From: Chelatococcus sp. HY11
GTDB lineage: Bacteria; Pseudomonadota; Alphaproteobacteria; Rhizobiales; Beijerinckiaceae
NCBI RefSeq assembly: GCF_018398335.1
Contig: NZ_JAHBRX010000001.1
Location: 2,906,001 to 2,970,000 of the forward strand
DNA length: 64,000 nt
Direction of reading: 5' to 3'
Part shown: one piece after another, positions 53,052-60,525 of the stretch
Layout: the number at the start of each line of letters is the position of its first letter
Position numbering within the stretch: position 1 is the first letter of the stretch
Translations under genes and position numbers: made by a program
Notes under the pieces: model-generated
What the model was told of the DNA's origin: nothing
The model's database searches: none
What the model saw: the letters and a program-made list of their open reading frames with translations, nothing else

Positions 53052-53329
53052 TGACAACAACTGCCCAACTCGCACAGTGGCGAAACAAGGCTGGCGCCAG
53101 CTCTTCGCAAATGGCGGCTGCCATGGGCGTCGCAATCGCAACGTATGAAGATCTGGAAGCCGGTACGTTGCCGATCGAGCCCATCCATATTGTGGCTGCC
53201 AAGTGGGCGCTGTTGCGCATCTGTGTTGAGAAACATGACGGCGAACTTGCCGCACTGGACACGGAGCTGCTGCAACTCGTTCTGGCTGCGAGCAGACTGA
53301 TCGGACGTCTCGGTGACACTTGCGGTTAA
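53051..53329 (+). CDS. Small XRE-like helix-turn-helix protein coupled to the importer
   Basis: 92 residues from the ATG at 53051, whose A is the last base of the preceding TGA stop. Residues about 7-40 (LAQWRNKAGASSSQMAAAMG, then ATYEDLEAGT) look like an XRE-type helix-turn-helix with two helical C-terminal segments. No enzyme motif is visible. It could be a local regulator or a non-DNA-binding adaptor; its position as last gene of the peptide-importer operon is unusual and supports a real gene rather than a chance ORF. Confidence 0.65.
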   Translation: MTTTAQLAQWRNKAGASSSQMAAAMGVAIATYEDLEAGTLPIEPIHIVAAKWALLRICVEKHDGELAALDTELLQLVLAASRLIGRLGDTCG

Positions 53330-54027
53330 AGCAGTTGAGCTTTCGGCGGACGCGCGACGTCACGTTGGGATAAAATCAGCGCTGGCCGAACGGATATTCT
53401 GCCACGAGACCATTCGTCCTTTGGAAGCATCGATCGCTTGCCCAGACCGTGGCCTCCGCCTGCTCCCGTCACCAACATGGCTCGCCCAAGGCCGCGCAGC
53501 GGCTGGTCAGCTGCGGAGCCAATACAACACGCTTAAGCCTGCGCCCAGGCTGGTGGCCAAGCTAGGCAGACGCCTGACGGAGCCGCTCGTCGCGAGCCTG
53601 CTTATCGCCGCCGCAATCTCGGGGGCGACGGGCACATCGGGATTTTATCAATCATTTTTGCGATATAGAGAGGGAGGGATATTGGTCGGCTAGAACCACC
53701 TTGTTCAGGCTCGTGTACCGTTTAAAGCCGTCGAGAGGTGGAAAATGACAAATCCACAAATCAGGCATGTCGAAGAGAGCGCGCTGAATTCGTTGGCAGA
53801 ATATTGAGAAATTCCGCAAACAGCTTGATGAAGAGCGCGATGAAGACTAGCACAGATTTCTGCTGGCGCTGATCGACGCAGAGGAAAAGCCTTGTGTATC
53901 AAGTTATCCGCGCAAATAAAATGGCAGCTGTCCTTCACGGCGTCCTTGAATTGCTCAGATAGACTAACAGCTCCCCATGCTCTGGGACATATTCTCTAGA
54001 AACATATTATCGCAAGCGGTGGAGAGC
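53330..54027. other. 698-bp gene-poor region, probably decayed coding sequence
   Basis: No intact gene is convincing. Short stretches look like former coding sequence: around 53800-53900 one frame reads NIEKFRKQLDEERDED, a stop, then HRFLLALIDAEEKP. Composition is less GC-biased than the neighbours from about 53640. It separates the peptide-importer operon from the convergent CadC-like regulator gene and may be a past insertion or deletion site. Confidence 0.45.
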
Positions 54028-55728
54028 TCACTCGGGCAAGCCTGCCAGCTTCAGACCCGCATTCAGCTTCTCGGCGTATTCGGGATCGGATATCCGCATG
54101 AACTTCATCCAGCCGGCGATGCTAAACTCTGGATGGATGCGCATGACTTCGGCGACTGCGGCTTTGGTCTCTTCTGTGCGGCCGAGATAGGCGTTGACCG
54201 CCGCATACAGAGCGCGCGACGGGCGGTGATCCGGCATGCGAAGCATCGCTGGCCGGATCAGTTCGACCGCTTCCATGTAGCGACCCAAGAAGAAATAGGC
54301 CTTCCCGAGGAAATAGCCGTAGATAGGCGGATGGAAGGGATCGGCTTTCATGATGCGCTTCATGTAGTGGACGGCTTCGGGTGCTCTGCCGGAATGCGAG
54401 AGCAAAAGTCCGAAGCGGAAATCGACGAAGTTCGGATTGGCGATGAAGGCCTTCTCGAACTCGGCGATCCCCTCTCGCGCGCCGTGGCGCCAGTTCAGCA
54501 CCCAGCCCAAGGTCGCCCGGGCATCGGCCATCGTCCCGTCGAGGTCGACCGCATGACGCGCCAGCGCCTCAGCCCGTTCGAGAACGGCAGGCTGCTGGAA
54601 CTCGGTGCCGATCGGATGATCGAGTGAGGGGTCGATCCAGGCCCAGAGGAAGGTATTGGCGAGCCCTTGCACTGCCGGCGCATAGTTTGGATCGAGGGCG
54701 ACCGCCTGCATGTAGAGGGCGCGGGCAGCGGCGATCGTCTCTCCGCGCGTTTCCCGCGGTACGCCGCGCATCAGCGCGCCTGCGCGCAACGTTAGGTCGT
54801 AGGCATCCAGCCGTTCCGGCGGCTTACGGGCGGCCCGGTCGAGTTCCGAACGGCTGATGCGGGCGTGAAGCTGCCCGACAAGGCTGCTGATCAACTCGTC
54901 CTGCACCGCGAACAGCCCATTCGGGGTTCGGTCGTAATTCTCAGCCCAGAGTTGCCGGCCTGTCGCCGCCTCGATCAGCCGCGCGGTGACACGCAGACGC
55001 TCGTCCTGCCGCTGCACCGAACCCTGCACCAGATAACGAGCGCCGAGCTCCCGTCCGATCTCGGGGGACGGCACTTCGATACCGCGATAGCGGGAGGTTG
55101 AGTCGCGCGCGATCACGAACAGTGCGTCGAAGCGCGACAAGCTCGCGGTCAGATCGTCGGAAACGCCCTCAGCGAAGTAACTCTGGCGTCCGTCGCCACC
55201 CTGATTGGCGAATGGCAGCACCGCAACCACCGGCCGCTCCATCGCCGCGCGGTCAGCGGGCCGTGGCCAACCCACCGCCAATGTAATAGCCAGCAGCAGC
55301 GCGATCGCACCGCCAGCAGCGAGCCCCCATGGCCGGCGGCCGGACCAGCCAGACACCTCGACCGTCTGGACCGGATCGCCGATCCCGCCGGGAAGCGCCG
55401 CTGGAGCGAGGAGCGAAACTTCGCCCGCGAAGTGATAGCCGCGACGCGGAATGGTCTTAATCAGTTCTTGAGCGGCATCATCGAGTGCCTGCCGGGCGTC
55501 GCTGACGCAGCGGGTTAGCGACTCGTCGGTGACGATCACGTCCGGCCAGACAGCCTGCATGATCTCCTCCTTCGGGACCACACGGCCGGCATGCTCGACG
55601 AGATGGCAGAGCACATCGAAGCTCTTGGGGCGCAGTGCCACGTGCTCTCCGCTCCGGCGAAGTTGCCGCCGGGTCACATCGAGCGAGAAGGGCCCGAAGC
55701 CGAGGACCCTGTGCAGGGGTCTGTCCAT
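54028..55728 (-). CDS. CadC-like membrane regulator: winged helix, TolB-like and TPR domains
   Basis: 566 residues. An OmpR/PhoB-type winged helix (about 8-100; LRPKSFDVLCHLVEHAGRVV in part, RRGYHFAGEV) is followed by one transmembrane segment (134-154), a TolB-N-terminal-like domain (about 165-275; VAVLPFANQGGD, YLVQGSVQ) and TPR-like repeats to the end (YMQAVALDPNYAPA, FEKAFIANPNF). It probably senses a periplasmic signal and binds DNA from the membrane, like CadC/ToxR proteins. It is divergent from the small secreted protein and the Bug-type binding protein. Confidence 0.9.
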   Translation of the reverse strand: MDRPLHRVLGFGPFSLDVTRRQLRRSGEHVALRPKSFDVLCHLVEHAGRVVPKEEIMQAVWPDVIVTDESLTRCVSDARQALDDAAQELIKTIPRRGYHFAGEVSLLAPAALPGGIGDPVQTVEVSGWSGRRPWGLAAGGAIALLLAITLAVGWPRPADRAAMERPVVAVLPFANQGGDGRQSYFAEGVSDDLTASLSRFDALFVIARDSTSRYRGIEVPSPEIGRELGARYLVQGSVQRQDERLRVTARLIEAATGRQLWAENYDRTPNGLFAVQDELISSLVGQLHARISRSELDRAARKPPERLDAYDLTLRAGALMRGVPRETRGETIAAARALYMQAVALDPNYAPAVQGLANTFLWAWIDPSLDHPIGTEFQQPAVLERAEALARHAVDLDGTMADARATLGWVLNWRHGAREGIAEFEKAFIANPNFVDFRFGLLLSHSGRAPEAVHYMKRIMKADPFHPPIYGYFLGKAYFFLGRYMEAVELIRPAMLRMPDHRPSRALYAAVNAYLGRTEETKAAVAEVMRIHPEFSIAGWMKFMRISDPEYAEKLNAGLKLAGLPE

Positions 55729-55868
55729 CAGAGCTTTCCGCGGCGGCGCGCGAAGGTACGTTCAATTTTCACACTCTTTCAGACGCTTTGCATCTCTTTT
55801 CACGACTTCCGCGGCTAAAGGCCTCCACTCTTGTGAAGGCAAGCAACGACACAGAAGCGGAGAGCATC

Positions 55869-56159
55869 ATGTCCACTGCATGTTCGGTAGGTGCCGCATT
55901 CGCTGTTGCCGCCGGCCTCACCGCGGTAGCCGCGCCGGGAGCGGCGAAACAAGTCGACGCGTCAGTCTGTCCTGCCGGCTACGATCCGTTGACGGCCTTC
56001 TGCCTCGACAAGCGAACGGGCGACATTGTCAACCAGTTCGACATCACCAACAAGGCCGCCGGAGACTGCGAGGGCCGGAGCGAACGGCTCGGCGAACTCT
56101 GCTTTGATCCTGTAAGCGGGGACATCGAGAACCCGCGGCGCAAGGAGGCGATCCCATGA
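55869..56159 (+). CDS. Small secreted protein with duplicated Cys motif, function unknown
   Basis: 96 residues from the ATG at 55869. A signal peptide (to about residue 26, GAAKQ) is followed by two copies, 33 residues apart, of C-x10-C-[LF]-D-x2-[TS]-GDI-x-N (C34/C45 and C67/C78). No family is recognised. The paired cysteines could form two disulfides in the periplasm. The stop overlaps the start of the Bug-type gene by 4 bp (ATGA), so the two are translationally coupled and probably work together. Confidence 0.75.
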   Translation: MSTACSVGAAFAVAAGLTAVAAPGAAKQVDASVCPAGYDPLTAFCLDKRTGDIVNQFDITNKAAGDCEGRSERLGELCFDPVSGDIENPRRKEAIP

Positions 56160-57136
56160 GCGTGACTCGTCGTGCCCTGATGTTAGGCTCGGTGGCGGCC
56201 TTCGCACTGCCCAGCAGCCGCGGCCTGGCAGAGCAGGATTATCCCAACCGCACGATCCGCATTGTCGTACCCTCCTCAGCCGGTGGCCCCAACGACATTC
56301 CGGCCCGCCTCGCCTCCCAGTTCCTGCCAACGCGCTTCGGCCAGTCAGTCTTGGTTGAGAATCGAGCGGGAGCGGGCGGCGCGCTCGGCACGCGCGAGGT
56401 TGCGAAGGCCGCTCCCGATGGTTACACACTCCTTTCGGGCGGAGCAGGCATGATGGCGGTGATCCCTGCGCTCTCAGCGAGCGCCGGTTACGATCCAATT
56501 CGGGACTTCGCACCAATCGCCAAGTTCATGGAGGCTTTTCAGATCCTGCTGGTCAATCCAGCCTCTCCCTGGCAGACCGTCGCAGAACTCGTCGCGCATG
56601 CGAAGGACCATCCCGGTACAGTCAACTATGCCCATGCCGGCATCGCCAGCATCCCGCATCTGGCCGGAGAGATGTTTCGCCTGCGGACGGGAGCGGGCAT
56701 CATCGGCGTGCCGTTCCGCGGGGGCTCCGAAGCTCTGGTATCGGTGCTCAATAATATCTGCCAGCTGACCTTCGAGAACGTCACCATCGCGCTGCCAATG
56801 GTCCGTGAGGGAAAGCTCCGCGCGCTCGCTGTCACGAGCGCCATTCGATCGCCGCTCGCGCCAGAACTGCCGACCATGATCGAGGCTGGCGTGCCAGACT
56901 ACGAGGTCACGACCTTCTTCGGACTAGAGGCGCCGGCCGGTACATCCCCTGCTATCGTCGCGAAGCTGAACCGCACGATTAACGAGGCGCTTGCCACGCC
57001 CGAGCTGCGCGAGGCGATCACGAAGCTCGGTGGGCTCTCCGAGCTTGGCACGCCGGAAGACTTCGGGCGGACAATCGCTGCGCATTTCGCGCGCTGGCAG
57101 GAATTGGGAAAGGCAACCGGTATCCGGTTGGATTGA
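56156..57136 (+). CDS. Bug family (TctC-type) substrate-binding protein, orphan
   Basis: 326 residues. Tat-like export signal VTRRALMLGSVAAFALPSS ahead of the mature start near LAEQDYPN. Bug features: RTIRIVVPSSAGGPNDIPARL (shown in part), VLVENRAGAGGALGTREVAK and VNYAHAGIAS. No TctA or TctB gene is adjacent, which is common for the expanded Bug families of some proteobacteria; these orphans may serve distant permeases or signal to regulators. Coupled to the small Cys protein upstream. Confidence 0.92.
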   Translation: MSVTRRALMLGSVAAFALPSSRGLAEQDYPNRTIRIVVPSSAGGPNDIPARLASQFLPTRFGQSVLVENRAGAGGALGTREVAKAAPDGYTLLSGGAGMMAVIPALSASAGYDPIRDFAPIAKFMEAFQILLVNPASPWQTVAELVAHAKDHPGTVNYAHAGIASIPHLAGEMFRLRTGAGIIGVPFRGGSEALVSVLNNICQLTFENVTIALPMVREGKLRALAVTSAIRSPLAPELPTMIEAGVPDYEVTTFFGLEAPAGTSPAIVAKLNRTINEALATPELREAITKLGGLSELGTPEDFGRTIAAHFARWQELGKATGIRLD

Positions 57137-57137
57137 G

Positions 57138-57296
57138 CGCCGCAAGGGCGCACGGCACTCGATCGAACTCGGCGGCCCCGTCGTCAAGGCAGGCATTATA
57201 AACCTGACCGGCGATAACCGCGCCATGATCTACGGGACGATGATCTGGATAGCCGAAAAGCTCAAGAGCGAAGACGGCGGATATGCGCCCGGCGTA
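57138..57296 (+). pseudogene. Conjugal transfer TraD-like fragment
   Basis: A frame beginning right after the Bug gene reads SIELGGPVVKAGIINLTGDNRA, then IYGTMIWIAEKL. This resembles the RKIELGGLVxKAGL and D-x-A-xx-GALL core of the short TraD proteins of rhizobial plasmids and integrative elements. It has no start codon of its own and no clear C-terminus, so I treat it as a remnant. Confidence 0.55.
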
Positions 57297-57395
57297 TGGA
57301 CAAGCACGAGATTTTTTTACCCCCACCAAAGTATATCCGCCGATGACGCCGCATGATCTGGCCGGATTTTCCAGCGGCGAGACGGAGGATGCTGC

Positions 57396-57602
57396 ATGAA
57401 CGAACCGGCGGGTTTTAAGCTGCGGGGGGTTTTACGCTGCGGGGGGCGAAACCCAGATGTCTTGACCTGCATCGCCAATCTATCGAAAGACGAGGTGTTC
57501 ACGCCGCAGTAAATTGCCAACCGGATGCTGGATACGCTGGCGGAGGCGTGGGCAGCGAGGAACGACGATGCGAATATCTGGCGGATGGCAAGGTCCCGTT
57601 CC
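57396..57602 (+). pseudogene. Restriction-modification (Eco57I-like) gene 5' fragment
   Basis: From ATG 57396 the frame reads MNEPAGFKLRG, a duplicated GC-rich insert, then RNPDVLTCIANLSKDEVFTP, a TAA stop at 57511, IANRMLDTLAEAWAA and, after a one-base shift near 57578, ADGKVPFLD. From memory these words belong in order at the N-terminus of large R-M methylase/nuclease proteins (NLSNDEVFTPP...ANRMLD). The stop, the shift and the loss of everything downstream show a dead 5' fragment. Confidence 0.6.
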
Positions 57603-57733
57603 TTGACCGGTCACAAATGCCATATCTCTTGTTGCAGAGTTTCCCGTAGAGCCCTTAAGCTTGATCAAAAAATCATTTCGACGACCATTGCGTTTTTGAT
57701 ATGATGCGTAGAGGTCAATAATTTGAGATCATA

Positions 57734-58420
57734 ATGATAACTGCCGAACTGTTCAAAGTCTCCTCCCGCGTCACCGTTCAGGACAACGTCTACGAACAGT
57801 TGCGAAACGCGCTCATGTGGGGAGAATTCGAACCCGGTCAGGCGGTGACGATCGCGTCGCTAGCCAACCAGTTCGGGACAAGCCATATGCCTGTGCGGGA
57901 GGCGTTGCGACGGCTTGCGGCGGAAAACGCTCTTGAGATCGCGCATAACGGATCGGCTCGCGTGCCTGCCTTGTCGCGACGGCACCTGGATGATCTTTGC
58001 CAGGTGCGCGCCAGCCTTGAGGCGCTTGCCACCGAACTTGCCACGTCGGCCATGACCGACGATTACATCAGCCATTGCCTGGCTATCGCCAAGGAGCATG
58101 AAGCTCTTGGGCGGGAAGGCAAAGTTCGCCAGATGCTCCGAAAGAATCAGGAGTTTCATTTCGCAATCTACGAACGTTCCGGCTCAGAGATTCTACCCCA
58201 GATGATCGAAGTCCTGTGGCTTCGATACGGTCCCTATATGCGACTGCTGTCCAATCTGGTCGAACAGCAGATCGATGCCGGTGTCATCCATCCTTATTCG
58301 ATACACCACTACGAAATGATGGACGCCTTCAAAGCCAAGGATGCCAAAAAGGCAGGGCTGCTGATGGTCCAGGATATCGAGGCGACGCAGGGGCTGCTGC
58401 AGGCCATGCTTCCGGTATGA
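57734..58420 (+). CDS. GntR family transcriptional regulator, FCD subfamily
   Basis: 228 residues. Winged helix (about 12-75; VYEQLRNALMWGEFEPGQAV in part, GTSHMPVREALRRLAAENAL) and an FCD ligand domain (about 85-215). Its start is covered by ATCATAATGAT, a perfect 11-bp palindrome centred on A, suggesting autoregulation. It is convergent with the alpha/beta hydrolase gene and probably controls the divergent hydrolase and deacylase promoters at 60.4-60.5 kb. Confidence 0.92.
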   Translation: MITAELFKVSSRVTVQDNVYEQLRNALMWGEFEPGQAVTIASLANQFGTSHMPVREALRRLAAENALEIAHNGSARVPALSRRHLDDLCQVRASLEALATELATSAMTDDYISHCLAIAKEHEALGREGKVRQMLRKNQEFHFAIYERSGSEILPQMIEVLWLRYGPYMRLLSNLVEQQIDAGVIHPYSIHHYEMMDAFKAKDAKKAGLLMVQDIEATQGLLQAMLPV

Positions 58421-58457
58421 GTTCACGTCAGCGGCGTCTCGGCGCCGTGATGGCTGG

Positions 58458-60416
58458 CTATATGAAGTTGAAGGTGGTGAAATAGCCGTCTTCCGCGCGC
58501 TTCAGAATCCGTGCCTTATCAGCTTCCAGCAGGAAGCCGGCTTTGACAAGACCCTCAAGCTTCGCTGCAAGAACCTTTCGCCAGCCGGCTTTGTCCCCGT
58601 AGCGCTCCTCCAGCGATGGGCGGCTGTCGGATGCCGAGTTCTGCGTATCCGAACTGGCCTGAAACGGCCAGAACGAGCCGAAGACATTGAAAAGCTCGCC
58701 TTCTGCGTAGCCAGCCTTGCGGACTTGCCACCCAGTATGAGTGCCGACCGGTGCGACGACCAGGGGATGCGGAATGCCGCCGATACCATTGCCGTCGCTA
58801 TCGATCGCGCTGATCCCGACGCTATAGCGAGGGCCGATCTTCGGCGGCATCACGTCGTGGTTAAGAAGGTCCAGTTCATTGATATGTGCCGGAAAGCGGG
58901 CGCTGCCGATCTGCGGGAAGATCGCGGCGACTACATCGCGGTCCAGCAGGGTCCCTTTCGCCCGCGTGGGATAAAGGCTCGGCGGCGGAAGCGTGCCGGC
59001 CTCGACCCACGCCACGAGCGCGTCGATCAGGGCACGCGTGAGGGCACCATAGGTCAGGGTATTGCCTGCTGCCGAGGCAACTTCCGGCGGCAGTACATAA
59101 TCCCCATGCGCGACGCTGGATGCGAGATAGACACGGACACTATCGGGAAGCGGCACATCGTTGCCGAGCGCATCGGTCGTCACCAGCGATGACCGGGCGG
59201 AAAGATATTCGGACTCCGTATCGAGATGCATGATCTTCGGGCAGACGCCGGCGGCGATGGCGCGGTTCAGAATGCCATCTGCCCTGCCGCTAATCGGATC
59301 ACGTTGGTCGCCATAGGCAAACGGAAACTGATCGCCCGGAAAGGTATGATCCTCATGCTGCCGCGAAAAACGGCCGGGCTGGCTGAACGGCATGTTGAGA
59401 AAGGTCTTCCGCGACCCGGCGATCAGCGGCATGACCGCGTCGAAAACTGGTCGACCGGAAAGATCCGCATTGAACCCCTGGTGTAGAAAATCACGCAGCA
59501 GGCGGCCGCTTTGCGAAAGGCCGAAGCCCAGCGCCCGTTTATATCGCGCGTCAAGCGGACGCGGACCGTGTTCGCAGCCGCCATAACGCAGGAAGGAGAC
59601 CGCGTCACGTATCGCGGCGAGGCCAAGGCCCATCACGACCGGATTCTTGGCCGTATAGATGAATTCGTAGATCGAACCACGATCGAAAGCAGGCTGTCCG
59701 GCATGGTCGATCTCGATTGTCGACTCGTCCACATAGCGCCACCTGAGATCGGCGAAGGTCTGGCGAGGGTCGGCCTCATTCTGACGGATGGTCAGGGTGG
59801 CGGACGTGTCGAAGGTGCTGGCTGCAGGATAGGCGAGCCGATAGCGGAAAACCGCGTCGGAAATCTCCTCGATCGTATCTTCGCGCAGAATCGCTTTCGC
59901 GTCCTTGATGAATTCTTCGCGGGCCAGGCCGATCACAGGGCCATCCGGCCGTGAGGCAACCGGAAGCTTTGCCAGCATTCGGCCGGCACCGGTCGGAACG
60001 TCGCCCTGCCAGGCCGTCCAGACGAGGGTAAAGCCCCGTTCGAGCAGGTAGGCGGTGCCTAGATGCTGATCCTCGAACGGCAGATTGGTTGCCGGGCCGG
60101 TATTGATCCGCTGGATCGCCCGCTTCGTGCCGCGATTCAGGACGTCGTAAAGAAGCCAGCCGTTGCCCTTGCTCTCGTCGATCGGCTTGAGGGTTTGGAC
60201 CTCGACGTCGTATTCGACAAATCCACGCTCGTTTTTGGGCGCCAGATCCAGAAGAGCAATACCGCTGTTGCGTGGGTCATTGGGGTCGATCTCGCAATGA
60301 AACTCTCCCATGACCCATTCGTAGACGCCGGCATTGCCAAACTCCCGGGCATTATACGCCGGCGATATGCGCTTGGTCTCGTTGAAGTGGATGGCCGGCG
60401 TGGCGGAGAGGGACAT
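58458..60416 (-). CDS. Large alpha/beta hydrolase domain protein (Abhydrolase_10 type)
   Basis: 652 residues from the ATG at 60416, behind GGGAAAG; a GTG seven codons upstream is in frame but less likely. The nucleophile elbow is GFGLSQSGR, within ALGFGLSQSGRLLRDFLHQG (shown in part). Other conserved stretches are LLYDVLNRGTK and the SVAHGDYVLPP segment. No signal peptide. The family hydrolyses largely unknown esters or lactones. It is divergent from the AstE-like deacylase with a 109-bp shared promoter region, so the two likely act in one pathway. Confidence 0.88.
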   Translation of the reverse strand: MSLSATPAIHFNETKRISPAYNAREFGNAGVYEWVMGEFHCEIDPNDPRNSGIALLDLAPKNERGFVEYDVEVQTLKPIDESKGNGWLLYDVLNRGTKRAIQRINTGPATNLPFEDQHLGTAYLLERGFTLVWTAWQGDVPTGAGRMLAKLPVASRPDGPVIGLAREEFIKDAKAILREDTIEEISDAVFRYRLAYPAASTFDTSATLTIRQNEADPRQTFADLRWRYVDESTIEIDHAGQPAFDRGSIYEFIYTAKNPVVMGLGLAAIRDAVSFLRYGGCEHGPRPLDARYKRALGFGLSQSGRLLRDFLHQGFNADLSGRPVFDAVMPLIAGSRKTFLNMPFSQPGRFSRQHEDHTFPGDQFPFAYGDQRDPISGRADGILNRAIAAGVCPKIMHLDTESEYLSARSSLVTTDALGNDVPLPDSVRVYLASSVAHGDYVLPPEVASAAGNTLTYGALTRALIDALVAWVEAGTLPPPSLYPTRAKGTLLDRDVVAAIFPQIGSARFPAHINELDLLNHDVMPPKIGPRYSVGISAIDSDGNGIGGIPHPLVVAPVGTHTGWQVRKAGYAEGELFNVFGSFWPFQASSDTQNSASDSRPSLEERYGDKAGWRKVLAAKLEGLVKAGFLLEADKARILKRAEDGYFTTFNFI

Positions 60417-60525
60417 CGATCGCTTTCCCGAGGTCACAATCGCGGTTTCTACCGCGCAAAACTATTGACAACGGAAAAGATTCATAAATCATTTGATCAT
60501 AACATCAACATGAATTGAGTAAGAT
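60417..60525. promoter_or_regulatory. Divergent promoter region with GATCATAA motif
   Basis: The gap between hydrolase and deacylase starts contains ATCATTTGAT (60489-60498) followed by GATCATAA (60495-60502) and TTGACA (60466-60471). GATCATAA also occurs at the start of the GntR gene (57728-57735), so this is a candidate GntR operator. Confidence 0.4.

Noticed and set aside
35106-53329. Defence or antiphage system
   Set aside because: All members have metabolic or transport domains; no nuclease, helicase, toxin or NTPase sensor domain is present.
53313-53693. Frame with a weak P-type-ATPase-like hydrophobic stretch (EPLVASLLIAAAISG)
   Set aside because: Only one short resemblance, no start signal and no ATPase motifs; overlaps the small HTH gene. 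Not enough to call even a pseudogene.
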